Assembly: GCA_910588845.1 (NCBI GenBank)
Contig: CAJURU010000036.1
Span: 1 to 26,996 of the forward strand
Direction: 5' to 3'
DNA: 26,996 nt
From: an uncultured Lachnospiraceae bacterium
GTDB taxonomy: Bacteria > Bacillota > Clostridia > Lachnospirales > Lachnospiraceae
Part shown: positions 14,012 to 23,184 of the stretch, in pieces
Position numbering within the stretch: the stretch's first letter is position 1
Layout: each line of letters opens with the position of its first letter
Notes under the pieces: model-generated
The model's input: only the letters and a program-made list of their open reading frames with translations
The model's database searches: none
What the model was told of the DNA's origin: nothing
Program-made: the position numbers and the translations under genes

Positions 14012-15481
14012 TTATTCAAGTCCCGACATCTTTTTGTACAACGTCTTTGCATATCCATCTGTCATGCCACTTATAAAGTCAGTGGCAATCAATATTCTAC
14101 GGTATAATAGTTCCTCTTTGTCAGTGATGGAATCACATTTTACCGCCTTTTTATAATCGTCGATATAATTTTGTGAGACAAGTGTAATGACCTTCTTATC
14201 CTGCGTTGTCATCTCGCCGTTATCATCAAACCGGACAAGCGCCGGCACAAATTTATCTAACAAGAAAGTAAGAATCGTCTGTGCAGATACTTCCGGCTCA
14301 ATAATAATTCTTGAATCAAAAACAAACTCAGCCATTGCCTTTTTTAGCAACTTAGCCGTTAAGCTATGGTTATTATCATAGAACAAATCATTTTCAAATG
14401 TTCCGTTTAAAATATCATCATAATTTACGGAAAACCGCCAACACACAACATACATTAACCATTTTCTAAGATATGTCCCCCATTGGCTCATGACCTTTGT
14501 CTTATCTTCTTCCGCTTTATTAATATCATCCAACTTATCAATAATTTCTTTCGTCCGGGCAATGTGCTTTGAAGGCTCCTGCCTCTTTTCTGCCAACGAC
14601 AAATATGTTTCCCTGAAATAAGATAACAATTCCTCTACGCTAACCACGCCGGACTTAACCGCGTCCTCTAAATCCGCGGTCATATATGCAATATCATCCG
14701 CCGCCTCTACGATATATGCCAATGGATGGCGAATTACTTTCTGTTCTGTATTAATTGTGCCTACCGCCTCAGCAATTTGCATAAACGTTTTTTCTTCGGC
14801 TTGGTAACAGCCAATCTTATGCCGAATCACAGCCTCCCCTGTTTCATCACACCTTGTAGGATACTTTATCAATGCGCTGAGAATTGAATATGGCAAATTA
14901 ATCTCAGACTGATGCCGCGCCTTAGACAAAATTCTAAAAGCCTGCGCATTGCCTTCAAAATTCTCCAAATCCTTAATATGTTTTTCATTTAACATTTCCG
15001 ACACAGACTTCTCTGAACTACTATTCCTAAGATAAACATTTCTTAGATTATCCTTAAACCAATCTCTTATAATCTCTTCCCCGACGTGGCCGAAGGGCGG
15101 ATTGCCAAGGTCATGTAATAAACCTGCACACGACAAAATAGCATTCACATCAGCAACTCTTTCTAACTTTAATCTTTCGTCATTCTCCTCATCATAATCT
15201 ACCGGAAAATGCGGGTACGCTGAGGTATTCTGAAAACACATAATACCCAACTGCTTTGCTATCGTCGATACTTCTATAGAATGCGTTAATCTGGTTCTAA
15301 CGAAATCACTTTTCGCCAGCGGAAAAACCTGTGTTTTATCCTGTAGCCTTCTAAAAGCCGCGCTCGAAACAATTCTCTCATAATCTCTCTCAAATGGGCT
15401 TATATAATAGTCGTTAAATGAACTCGGGTCTTTTTCTTCCTCAACTAACCTTGTCTGCGATAATAATTTTTTCCACTCCAT
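14012..15481 (-). CDS. dgt: dGTP triphosphohydrolase (dGTPase), HD superfamily
   Basis: The protein has 489 residues. The HD metal site is complete: H67 in TRLTHSIEVS, H123-D124 in LLHDLGNPPFGH, and D262 in VEAADDIAYMTADLEDA. The family motif NFEGNAQAFRIL (174-185) and the N-terminal SAAFRRLQDKTQVFPL are typical of dGTPases. The enzyme splits dGTP to deoxyguanosine and triphosphate, which affects dNTP pools and can restrict phage DNA synthesis. It acts in the cytoplasm. The ATG at 15481 has AAAGGAGG about 10 nt upstream. The promoter at 15555-15528 points to it. Confidence 0.93.
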   Translation of the reverse strand: MEWKKLLSQTRLVEEEKDPSSFNDYYISPFERDYERIVSSAAFRRLQDKTQVFPLAKSDFVRTRLTHSIEVSTIAKQLGIMCFQNTSAYPHFPVDYDEENDERLKLERVADVNAILSCAGLLHDLGNPPFGHVGEEIIRDWFKDNLRNVYLRNSSSEKSVSEMLNEKHIKDLENFEGNAQAFRILSKARHQSEINLPYSILSALIKYPTRCDETGEAVIRHKIGCYQAEEKTFMQIAEAVGTINTEQKVIRHPLAYIVEAADDIAYMTADLEDAVKSGVVSVEELLSYFRETYLSLAEKRQEPSKHIARTKEIIDKLDDINKAEEDKTKVMSQWGTYLRKWLMYVVCWRFSVNYDDILNGTFENDLFYDNNHSLTAKLLKKAMAEFVFDSRIIIEPEVSAQTILTFLLDKFVPALVRFDDNGEMTTQDKKVITLVSQNYIDDYKKAVKCDSITDKEELLYRRILIATDFISGMTDGYAKTLYKKMSGLE

Positions 15482-15527
15482 TAATTATTTTCCTCCTTTG
15501 TATCTTCTCTAACCAATACTTTCTCTC

Positions 15528-15555
15528 ATTATAATTTTTTAGATAAAGCAGTAAA
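15528..15555 (-). promoter_or_regulatory. Probable promoter of dgt
   Basis: On the minus strand TTTACT (15555-15550) and TATAAT (15533-15528) are 16 nt apart, with a leader of about 40 nt before the dgt ATG. On the opposite strand, TATAAT at 15651-15656 with a weak TTTTCA 17 nt upstream probably serves the gene at 15700. Confidence 0.6.
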
Positions 15556-15699
15556 CAAACGTTACTATATACCATATATTACCATGGTTTTTCAACCGAG
15601 GCAACTCAATAAACCCTTCTCTCAGACTTTTCAGAAGATACAATCTATTATATAATAAAACCACCAGTAAATCGGATATTCAGGCAAGGAGAAAATGGT

Positions 15700-16206
15700 A
15701 TGGAATGGAAAAATAAAGTAGACGAGTGCTGCGCCGACGAATTGGAAGAAATAATCATTGACAATATGAAAGCAGGATTTTTCTCAAATGATAAAATTGT
15801 GGAACTCTGCGTAGAACACGCCGAAGACTATTATCCCGACGATTGCGAAACAATAACAGATGAGAAATTCCCTACAATTATTCAGATGTATCGTGAGAAA
15901 TATCAGAACACCGGTAAGCAGGTAAATTTTTTAAAACTGGATGCAGCCTTTCATAATTTATGGAAACAGGGAATTGTTGCGCTGCATTATGCCGGATATA
16001 CGCAAACGGATGGTTTTGACGATTGTAACGAGGTTTGTGTAGAGCGGGAGGAAAATGGGGAAAAAATCATTGGCTGCTGTTTTTATACCATACAGGATTT
16101 GGGACATATCTTACACGATGAGAGCACGCTGCTCTATTTTTCCTTTGGAAATTATTTTGACACGCCAACTGCCGAAGAAGTGGGACAAACAATACACGGA
16201 AAATGA
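15700..16206 (+). CDS. DUF6891-like hypothetical protein
   Basis: The protein has 168 residues, no signal peptide and no membrane helix; it is strongly acidic. The stretch LWKQGIVALHYAGYTQTDGFDD with E-V (here split: GIVALHYAGYTQTDGF, then NEVCVERE) resembles the core of DUF6891 proteins, as far as I can recall; no function is known for that family. A later GCCFYTIQDLGHIL and LYFSFGNY fit the same fold. The ATG at 15700 has AAGGAG 8 nt upstream, while an overlapping ATG at 15694 is out of frame. It is a single gene, convergent with the large glycosidase gene across a hairpin at 16280-16316. Confidence 0.75.
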   Translation: MEWKNKVDECCADELEEIIIDNMKAGFFSNDKIVELCVEHAEDYYPDDCETITDEKFPTIIQMYREKYQNTGKQVNFLKLDAAFHNLWKQGIVALHYAGYTQTDGFDDCNEVCVEREENGEKIIGCCFYTIQDLGHILHDESTLLYFSFGNYFDTPTAEEVGQTIHGK

Positions 16207-16279
16207 ATAGGCCAAATCCCTTCCCCCCATAGTCATGGGCCAGCCGGCGCATGGCGTCACAATAATTATTCGTTAAATT

Positions 16280-16316
16280 AAGTACAGCGCACCCTCAAAA
16301 GGAATGCGCTGTACTT
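16280..16316. terminator. Bidirectional terminator hairpin
   Basis: AAGTACAGCGCA (16280-16291) and TGCGCTGTACTT (16305-16316) form a perfect 12-bp stem with a 13-nt loop, between two convergent genes. It begins 74 nt after the stop of the upstream gene and 16 nt beyond the stop of the GH127 gene. On the minus strand it is followed by AATTTAACG. Confidence 0.75.
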
Positions 16317-16331
16317 CCATTGTATACGTCT

Positions 16332-19300
16332 TTATCTAATTTTCGTGTTCTTGGGATAATTGCCCTTCTTTAAAATTCTCTTATATTTCTTTATCTTCTT
16401 ATTCGGTACATCAATTACAGCCTTTTTAGAAATACCGGAAAATGCTTTGGCGTTCACCTTTTTTAAGTTGGAAGATTTTATAATAACTTTCTTTAAAGAC
16501 TTATCTTTGTAAAACGCTTTACTTCCTATTTGCGTTAATCCTTTTCCGATCGTTACGCTCTGAAGGCGCCCGCATCCCATAAATGCATACTTATCAATTT
16601 TTGACACATTATCGCCGATTTTAACGCTCTTTAATTTTTTACAATTTTTAAATGCTCGGCTGCTGACGGACGTCACTTGAAACGTATAACCATTCAGCTT
16701 AATGGTCTTAGGGATTGTGATATTCTTGTATGTTTTCTTCTTGGGCTTTTGTACCGTAACAGTACCGTTTTTTGCCGCCGACTTTGTCACTTTATATACA
16801 AGCAAACCTTGCGTTACCACTTTATTTTTTGCAGGCGGTTTTACTACGGGCGGCTTTACTGCTACAGGACGTTTCTTCAATCCCGCTATCGCGTCCCGCA
16901 AATTCTTTACTGCTGCATCTACCGCGCTCTGGCTTGTCTTGTCTGCCTTCTTTGCCGCTTCTAAAGCCGCCTGTACTTTGGCATAGCTATCTTCTGTATA
17001 GACGCTTTTGTCTATCTTATTGGCGTCTGCAATTGCCTTTTCTAAAGCGCTGGTATCTATCACTGGCGGTTTGGGTTCCCCTGCAAAACTTGTGGAATCC
17101 GGCGTTTTCATTGCTACGCCAAGAAGCGCTGCCGCCGTTGCATATTCAATCTGATTTGCTCCTTTTTTGGCGGCAATAGAGTTAGCATACGATTGCGCAC
17201 GCGCAAAACGTTTTTTACTGATGGAAGTAAAACTTCCCGCATCAAATTTGTCGGCTATTTGGATGGCCTCTGTCAGTTTGCCTTGTTCGGCTTCTGTTGG
17301 CGCACGCAGTCCGGTGGTTACAGTAATTTCTTTGGATTCTACCACCGGTGACCTTCCATTTAATCCACTCATCTTCACATAATACCTTCCCGGCTCTAAT
17401 GTGGAAACAGCAACTTTATCATGACTGAAAATGCCGGAACCTTTGTATCCGTTGAAAAAGATATCCACAAATTCATCCGTGTAATTACCGCTTTCTTTTC
17501 CAAACAACACACGATAAGAAGTCGCATTCATAACTCTCGGGTATTTAATCTGAAAACCATTGTGTGCGGAAAACGCCTCAATCTGTATCGTCTTACTCTC
17601 TTCCACCTTCTGTCCTACCAGGGCAATCTCCTCCTCTGTCAATGGACGTACAAACACATGATTTACAGAAAACGCCCGGTTATAGCCGCGCAGACCTACC
17701 CTTCCTCTGGCATGGTCGGAATCAGTAAGCGTATAGATGAATTCCCCATCCAGGTAGAACAGAAACGCATCGCCATAGGCAATGACTTTTAATTCGTGGG
17801 GAGCAGCAGCATCAAGCGCAGCATTCCCCGTCTTCAACTGGCTCCATTTATTGCTAGACTTGCCAATCTCATATCCATCATCGTTGATGCCGAAATAATA
17901 TCCATAATAATTATCTGCGCCCGAACTTTCCTGAGAGGAACGAATTAAAAGCCCGGCGTTGCCGTTTCCATTTTCCAGCGTAACCTCCGCACAGTATACG
18001 TAATTACTCCAATTCACATCGCCAGCCAGAGATTTTACATTTGTACTTCTTCCCAAATGAATCGCGCCGTCTGAAATCTGGATTAAATTCTGATCCCCAA
18101 CATGCGTCCAGTTTTCGCCTGTAGAAAAATCATCCTGCAAATTCGCCGGCACTTCCGGCGCTTCCGGCTCCTCTGGCTGTTCTGGCAGCTCTGGCTTTTC
18201 GTTTTCAAATACCTTCAGATCTTCTTCTGTAATCGGTCTAACCGTTACATTGTGGAAGGTCATCGCTTCACGGTAAGAGCGTACGCCGACCGTTCCTTTG
18301 GCAAACCTGCCATCTTCAAATACTTTGACTAAATTACCGTCTAAATATATTGCGATATGAGTACCATAGACAACCGCACGAATCGTATATTTCTGATTTG
18401 CTTTGATATCCAGAAAAATTTCTTCTATTGTATGCCAGCTTCCACCATTGCCAAGGCCTACCAAGAGTCCCGGTTTTCCGTTGATAAGTCCAACCCCGGC
18501 AAAGTAACCCTTAAAATCATCGGGACCATTGCCAAATTCACTGGCGCGGAAGATAATGCCGCCGTTGTTTGTCCGCAACTCATCTAACGTCAATTCTGTT
18601 TCCACAACATAATCCACCCAATTGGGGGAACCTTCAACATCCAAAACAACTTTCATCTTTTCTGAAGTCCCAAATTTTATTTCCGAGGAACGATAGCTGT
18701 TGGGATGAGTGGCCGCCTGGATAGAAATTGCATTCTCCGGGTCGTATTCGGTCCAGACGCCTTGCTCGCCTGTCATATAATTAAGCGTATTAAAGCCTTC
18801 ATAGGAAGCTGCCGGTACATTGGGGTTCGGTTTTAAGCCGCCTTCGCTTTCCGCTGTCTCAAAGAGCAACTCCTGGCTTTCCTGTTCCACACCGCAAATG
18901 GTCGCCAGAACTTTTACATAATAAACCGCTGTTTCATCCAGACCCGTCAAGGTTGCTGTCCCACTGCTAAAGCCGCGTATCGTATTCGTATAGTTTCCGG
19001 GAACTGTGCCGTATACCACGCGATAAGGTGTTTCCTGCGGATCTAAATTCGTTGTAAGCTGAATATCGGAACCTGTCCGCTTGCTGCTTAAAATACGGAT
19101 ATCCGTGATTTCGCGTTCTACCATTTCCACCTTCACTTCGCTGGCCTTAATATCCCCGGTAAAGCGGATGTTATTGTACTGGCCTGCATCAAACTTAAAC
19201 CCGCCGGACAGCTTACCTTTCAAGTTGTTGATGGTGAAATCCCCCGCTACCTCCTGCGTATACTTGCTGTTAATGATAATTTTTCCTGTTCCCTGCGCTT

Positions 19301-21491
19301 TCACTGACAAATTATAGTCTTTCGCTTTCGGCACTACCAGATTGTCAAATTCCTGGTATGTAATCCCATTGCGCGTAATCACACGGCTATCTGTACGCAC
19401 AACCTCATTGACATCGGAAACATCGCCAAGCGTTGGGAAATGCGTAATCCGCAGTCTTCCGCATCCATATGGAATCAAGGTAATATCTTCCATTGCATTG
19501 TTGTCATAAGCGACCGGACCGTAAGGCTGCGGCCCTGCAAGATTTCCATCTAATGTCCATTCCGGCAGAATTTGTCCCTTTGCCTTGATTTGAATAGGCG
19601 CAGTTTCCGCCTGGAAAGGCTGTAGTCCGACTTCCTCTGTTTCAATGACTTCAAAAGAGGCGCTCTTCCCGGTAAGTAAGCCGTAATTCCAGGCGCTTGC
19701 CGGATAGACTTCACGCAATGGGAAACCGTCTTTATGCTCTACTTTTAATTCCCTGGCGTCGTTCTCTTCATAGGTGCGCCAGTCCTCATCAATTTGTAAC
19801 CCATAGACTAACGCGCCTTTTTGCACTGCCGTGGAATTGTTATACCAGGTCGTCAGTTCCACTTCACTTTTAAATACTGCTGTAACCTTATCCTCTTTCG
19901 TCCAATTCCTGCGAATGGTATAAAATTCGCCGGCCTTTACGCCTTGATACGCCGTACCATTGACCATGAGCTGCGCCGTTTTCGCCCATTCCGGGATGTG
20001 CAGCTTTAAGTCAAATTCCGCGTCTTCACCATAATATGTAAGATTTACGGTATCACGAAACGGATAATCTGTTTCCTGCTGGAATTTTGCCGTCTTGCCG
20101 CCTGCAACTTTGGCAGTCACATGGTTCGGTCCATAAGCCGTCAATGCAAGTCCGCCTTCTGCGGTTGCCATCCACATATTTTGGACAAATTTAGCCCATC
20201 CCATGTGATTATTAGCAAAACAGCAGTCAAACCCAAGCGGCGCGCCAAATGCCGAACTGTCGCCATGGTCGCAGTCAAATTCATGGTTTCCAAGCGTATC
20301 TACGACCTGGTTTTGCAGGATATAATAGGTATGCCCAGAATAATCGGAGGGGTAAGCCGCTGGAAGCGCATTGTATGCCAGAGTTTCCAGACGGTCGCCC
20401 ATCCAAGCCTCGCCTATGATTTTCATCGCAATTTCCGTAGACATCAGCCCTTCTACGGTTCCGCAAGTCTCCGAACCTCGGGTGGAACGATTGTCTCGCG
20501 CCGCTTCATCTGAATTGGGAAGCCCATCAATGCGCCCATGGTCGATCCCCATATGGTCGATGCCATTTGCAAGGGCGTCGCGATATTTCTTATCCGCTTT
20601 GTACTGGGCATACACCGCCGGCGTTTTCATTCCCTGGCTGGTATTTACCACATGCTGCCTTACGGTGGAGTTGTTATAGATATCTTCCCAATTCTGCGTC
20701 TGGGAATAAATCAAGTCCCCCAAAGAAATCAGCCAATCTGTGGCGGACGGATTCTGCGCATCATATCGTTTATTATAAAACCAGTACAAAACCTCCAAGT
20801 TATCGCCGCCCCTGGCATCTGCCCAGTTGCTTAACGGACGCCTGGGCAATTCTTTTTCCTGGTAATGGAAATAGCGTTCCAGGAAATCCAATACTTTGCC
20901 ATAATAAACATGTTCCATTTCGGTACGCTCTGATTCAGGCTTGGCATCTACAGCTTCGTAGAAATCCCGGATTGCACACAACATCGGCATTCTCGACCAC
21001 CAGGAATTTTCTGTTGCCGGTCCAAAATAGCCGTCCGAACGCTGGTTGTCAATCGACCATTTCACCCATTCCAATGCTTCTGCAATCAACTCCTCATCGT
21101 CCAAAGCATAGGCCAGCGCCATCAACCCGCGCAGGAAATAAGGCCCGTTTTCCCATGTTGCATGGCTGCCTGTCAGACTTGAGCCAAGCCATGCGCTCGT
21201 TTCTTTATTGTAGTCCGGGAAATATTTCATATTCCCCGTCAACCCCTGTTTCATCAACAAAAGCTGATTTTCCAGCCAGCTGTCCGCCCGCACCGCCCCC
21301 AGCGGTAATTGGATGAAGGGATTTTCCTTTAATTTCCCCTGATTATTTTGATATACCCCCTCTGCCGCCTTCGCCTGTCCCGTTCCTGACAACGCGCTTT
21401 TTTCAGTTGCTACAGCCGTCAGCCCGCAAACGGCAATAAGGCTGATTGATAGAATCCATGCGGTTGCCTTTTGAAGCAAATGTTTCTTCAT
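16332..21491 (-). CDS. Secreted multi-domain GH127-type beta-L-arabinofuranosidase with LamG-like, FIVAR and BspA leucine-rich repeats
   Basis: The protein has 1719 residues with a signal peptide (1-29, hydrophobic 10-28). Residues 55-570 are a GH127-superfamily (DUF1680) domain with the zinc/thiolate site known from Bifidobacterium HypBA1: E341-T-C343 and C423-C424, matching E338, C340, C417 and C418 there; C423 would be the nucleophile. The usual substrate is beta-L-arabinofuranoside of plant cell-wall glycoproteins. Then follow beta-sandwich parts (600-790), a fibronectin-III-like segment (800-880), two LamG-like domains (about 900-1090 and 1118-1300) split by a Pro/Glu linker, a second Fn3-like segment, FIVAR-type helices (DANKIDKSVYTEDSYAKVQA), and a basic C-terminus with BspA-type leucine-rich repeats (SRAFKNCKKLKSVKIGD). 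No LPxTG is present. RBS AGGAGG, 8 nt spacing. Confidence 0.9.
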   Translation of the reverse strand: MKKHLLQKATAWILSISLIAVCGLTAVATEKSALSGTGQAKAAEGVYQNNQGKLKENPFIQLPLGAVRADSWLENQLLLMKQGLTGNMKYFPDYNKETSAWLGSSLTGSHATWENGPYFLRGLMALAYALDDEELIAEALEWVKWSIDNQRSDGYFGPATENSWWSRMPMLCAIRDFYEAVDAKPESERTEMEHVYYGKVLDFLERYFHYQEKELPRRPLSNWADARGGDNLEVLYWFYNKRYDAQNPSATDWLISLGDLIYSQTQNWEDIYNNSTVRQHVVNTSQGMKTPAVYAQYKADKKYRDALANGIDHMGIDHGRIDGLPNSDEAARDNRSTRGSETCGTVEGLMSTEIAMKIIGEAWMGDRLETLAYNALPAAYPSDYSGHTYYILQNQVVDTLGNHEFDCDHGDSSAFGAPLGFDCCFANNHMGWAKFVQNMWMATAEGGLALTAYGPNHVTAKVAGGKTAKFQQETDYPFRDTVNLTYYGEDAEFDLKLHIPEWAKTAQLMVNGTAYQGVKAGEFYTIRRNWTKEDKVTAVFKSEVELTTWYNNSTAVQKGALVYGLQIDEDWRTYEENDARELKVEHKDGFPLREVYPASAWNYGLLTGKSASFEVIETEEVGLQPFQAETAPIQIKAKGQILPEWTLDGNLAGPQPYGPVAYDNNAMEDITLIPYGCGRLRITHFPTLGDVSDVNEVVRTDSRVITRNGITYQEFDNLVVPKAKDYNLSVKAQGTGKIIINSKYTQEVAGDFTINNLKGKLSGGFKFDAGQYNNIRFTGDIKASEVKVEMVEREITDIRILSSKRTGSDIQLTTNLDPQETPYRVVYGTVPGNYTNTIRGFSSGTATLTGLDETAVYYVKVLATICGVEQESQELLFETAESEGGLKPNPNVPAASYEGFNTLNYMTGEQGVWTEYDPENAISIQAATHPNSYRSSEIKFGTSEKMKVVLDVEGSPNWVDYVVETELTLDELRTNNGGIIFRASEFGNGPDDFKGYFAGVGLINGKPGLLVGLGNGGSWHTIEEIFLDIKANQKYTIRAVVYGTHIAIYLDGNLVKVFEDGRFAKGTVGVRSYREAMTFHNVTVRPITEEDLKVFENEKPELPEQPEEPEAPEVPANLQDDFSTGENWTHVGDQNLIQISDGAIHLGRSTNVKSLAGDVNWSNYVYCAEVTLENGNGNAGLLIRSSQESSGADNYYGYYFGINDDGYEIGKSSNKWSQLKTGNAALDAAAPHELKVIAYGDAFLFYLDGEFIYTLTDSDHARGRVGLRGYNRAFSVNHVFVRPLTEEEIALVGQKVEESKTIQIEAFSAHNGFQIKYPRVMNATSYRVLFGKESGNYTDEFVDIFFNGYKGSGIFSHDKVAVSTLEPGRYYVKMSGLNGRSPVVESKEITVTTGLRAPTEAEQGKLTEAIQIADKFDAGSFTSISKKRFARAQSYANSIAAKKGANQIEYATAAALLGVAMKTPDSTSFAGEPKPPVIDTSALEKAIADANKIDKSVYTEDSYAKVQAALEAAKKADKTSQSAVDAAVKNLRDAIAGLKKRPVAVKPPVVKPPAKNKVVTQGLLVYKVTKSAAKNGTVTVQKPKKKTYKNITIPKTIKLNGYTFQVTSVSSRAFKNCKKLKSVKIGDNVSKIDKYAFMGCGRLQSVTIGKGLTQIGSKAFYKDKSLKKVIIKSSNLKKVNAKAFSGISKKAVIDVPNKKIKKYKRILKKGNYPKNTKIR

Positions 21492-21610
21492 CGTAAAAAC
21501 CTCCTATCAAAAATTCTAATTTGGGAAGTTTATCATACTGGATTCTCTGAGAGATGTATTTACAAAAATCCGTTTTCTTTTTATAAAAATACGGGACTAT
21601 AAATATATCC

Positions 21611-21644
21611 TTGCATAAATTTCATTTCTTGCATATACTATATG
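21611..21644 (+). promoter_or_regulatory. Promoter with palindrome upstream of the toxin-antitoxin pair
   Basis: TTGCAT (21611-21616) and TATACT (21634-21639) are 17 nt apart. The -10 box overlaps a perfect 13-nt palindrome CATATA-C-TATATG (21632-21644). AbrB-type antitoxins often repress their own promoter, so this is a good operator candidate. Confidence 0.6.
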
Positions 21645-21695
21645 TAGGAAAATAGGAATTTCCAACCCTAAATCAATATGAGAGGAGATGTAATT

Positions 21696-21956
21696 ATGTT
21701 AGCTGAATTGCGTCAAAAAGCCCAAATTACTATTCCAAAGGAAATCATTGTCAAACTTGGTCTGTCAGAAGGCGACACATTAGATATTTTTGAAAAAGAC
21801 GGAACAATCTGCATAATGCCTGTGGTTGTTTATCCTAAAAAATACCTGGATGAACTCCGAAATGAAATCAGCGAAGTAAAATCCAAAATTGCATCCGGGG
21901 AGCAGCCAGTCTTTGACAGCGTAGACGCCCTGTTTGATAAATTGGAGGGAGATTGA
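21696..21956 (+). CDS. AbrB/MazE/SpoVT-type antitoxin
   Basis: The protein has 86 residues. The first 45 form the swapped-hairpin AbrB DNA-binding domain: LRQKAQITIPKEIIVKLGLSEGDTL in shortened form QKAQITIPKEI...LGLSEGD, then KDGTICIMPV. The C-terminal half (EISEVKSKIASGEQPVFDS) is helical and fits a toxin-binding tail. The ATG at 21696 is chosen because AGAGGAG ends 8 nt upstream; an in-frame ATG at 21678 lies before that site. Its stop codon overlaps the next start by one base (TGATG), so the two are translationally coupled. Confidence 0.88.
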   Translation: MLAELRQKAQITIPKEIIVKLGLSEGDTLDIFEKDGTICIMPVVVYPKKYLDELRNEISEVKSKIASGEQPVFDSVDALFDKLEGD

Positions 21957-22222
21957 TGGCATATGAGTTTACCTTTACACCACGGTTCCAGAAGCATTTT
22001 AAGGGTCTGACCGTCCAGGAAAAGAAACAGTTAAAAAACAAACTGGAACTCCTGGCGCAGAACCCTTCCCATCCGTCGCTACGCACAAAACGAATTCAGG
22101 GAACCTCAGATCTCTTTGAATGCAGCGTCAACATGGACATCCGCATTATCTGGTTTTATGAGGGAAATACAATGATCATCCTGATGGATATAGGTCATCA
22201 CGATATACTAAAACAATTCTAA
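21956..22222 (+). CDS. RelE/ParE-superfamily toxin
   Basis: The protein has 88 residues, typical of RelE/ParE/YafQ toxins. Recognisable are FTPRFQKHFKGL at the start, LRTKRIQGTSDLFECSV in the core, DIRIIWFYEG and the C-terminal DIGHHDILKQF, which occupies the place of the catalytic His region of ribosome-dependent mRNA interferases. The start is the ATG at 21956 with GGAGGG 6 nt upstream; a TTG directly before it is less likely. The last 15 nt overlap the 3' end of the convergent sirtuin gene. The neighbouring AbrB-type protein should be its antitoxin. Confidence 0.85.
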   Translation: MAYEFTFTPRFQKHFKGLTVQEKKQLKNKLELLAQNPSHPSLRTKRIQGTSDLFECSVNMDIRIIWFYEGNTMIILMDIGHHDILKQF

Positions 22223-23074
22223 TACCACCCCAATATCCCCATCAATACAAATAGACTGCTCCTCAATCTCCTTCTGGCAGACAGACTCCCCGTAATTGAT
22301 ACAGGCATACACCGCCTTGGGATTCTCCGCTGTCATCCGCCAGAAAGGATGCTTGATGATCCCAGGGGTGTTTCCCCCTACGCCTAACTCTAAAAACAAT
22401 ATATGCTGATTTTCATGACGGAGGATAAACTGCTGATAACGTTCTGCGGCGGCGTACCACCCCTCATCCTGCACAAAAAAGTTGTCGCTGCGCAGATTCA
22501 TTGTCATCGGGGAACCGCACACCGGACATAGCGGCAGTAATTCCACAGGTACTTTCATATCTTTTTGCTCATCCGCCATTTGACGGACAATTTCTTCATT
22601 GTCGTATGTCTTATCATGGCAGGCTTTTTGACATTGGAATAGCCCATAATCACCCTGCGTATAAAATAAGCGTTTTTTATCAAATCCCGCCCGCTGAAAT
22701 TGATGATCGACATTCGTAGTCAGCACAAAGTAATTTTTGTCCCTCATAACTTCCAATAGTTTAAGATACGGTCCTCCAACGCCATTTTGATATCGGTTTA
22801 CCAAAATATGCCTTGACCACCATGCCCAATATTCTTCCAGTGAATCATAAGGATAAAATCCCCCGGAATACATATCCGTAATACCATACTTGCGATTAAA
22901 ATCTGCAAAATATTTATAGAACCGTTCTCCATCATAGGTAAAACCAGCGGCTGTTGACATACCTGCACCTGCGCCGATGACGATTGCGTCCGCCGTTTCT
23001 ATTTCATATTTCAATTTACTTATCTGCTCCAAATAATCGTTTGCAGATGCGACAATTTTTTTCCTTAAAACCAA
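22208..23074 (-). CDS. Sirtuin, class M-like (SirTM), NAD-dependent ADP-ribosyltransferase or deacylase
   Basis: The protein has 288 residues. The NAD-binding motif GAGAGMSTAAGF lies at 34-45, the catalytic TTN121VDHQF at 119-126, and the zinc site at C148/C152 and C183/C186 (LCPVCG). The catalytic His of normal sirtuins is replaced by Gln: YTQ140GDYG. The pair N121/Q140 has the same spacing as N118/Q137 of the staphylococcal and streptococcal SirTM enzymes, which modify lipoylated GcvH-L with ADP-ribose. The usual partners (GcvH-L, LplA2, macrodomain) are not in this window, so the target is open. The start is a TTG at 23074 with GAGGTGA 6 nt upstream; no ATG is near. Confidence 0.85.
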   Translation of the reverse strand: MVLRKKIVASANDYLEQISKLKYEIETADAIVIGAGAGMSTAAGFTYDGERFYKYFADFNRKYGITDMYSGGFYPYDSLEEYWAWWSRHILVNRYQNGVGGPYLKLLEVMRDKNYFVLTTNVDHQFQRAGFDKKRLFYTQGDYGLFQCQKACHDKTYDNEEIVRQMADEQKDMKVPVELLPLCPVCGSPMTMNLRSDNFFVQDEGWYAAAERYQQFILRHENQHILFLELGVGGNTPGIIKHPFWRMTAENPKAVYACINYGESVCQKEIEEQSICIDGDIGVVLELF

Positions 23075-23138
23075 TGAATATCACCTCTATTTTGCTGCTA
23101 TCCATCTCTGAAATATCTTCACTTCTATCACTACAGTC

Positions 23139-23178
23139 TTGCAAGAGCCCCGCACTCACAAATACGAAACTCTTGCAA
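23139..23178. terminator. Weak stem-loop between the SnoaL-like and sirtuin genes
   Basis: TTGCAAGAG (23139-23147) and CTCTTGCAA (23170-23178) form a 9-bp stem with a 22-nt loop, just beyond the stop of the SnoaL-like gene. No T-tract follows, so its role as a terminator is unsure. Confidence 0.35.
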
Positions 23179-23184
23179 AGTTTC

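Noticed and set aside
20567..21316. 249-codon open frame on the plus strand
   Set aside because: It lies antisense within the GH127 gene, is rich in Pro/Ser/His as expected from a mirrored frame, and has no ribosome binding site.
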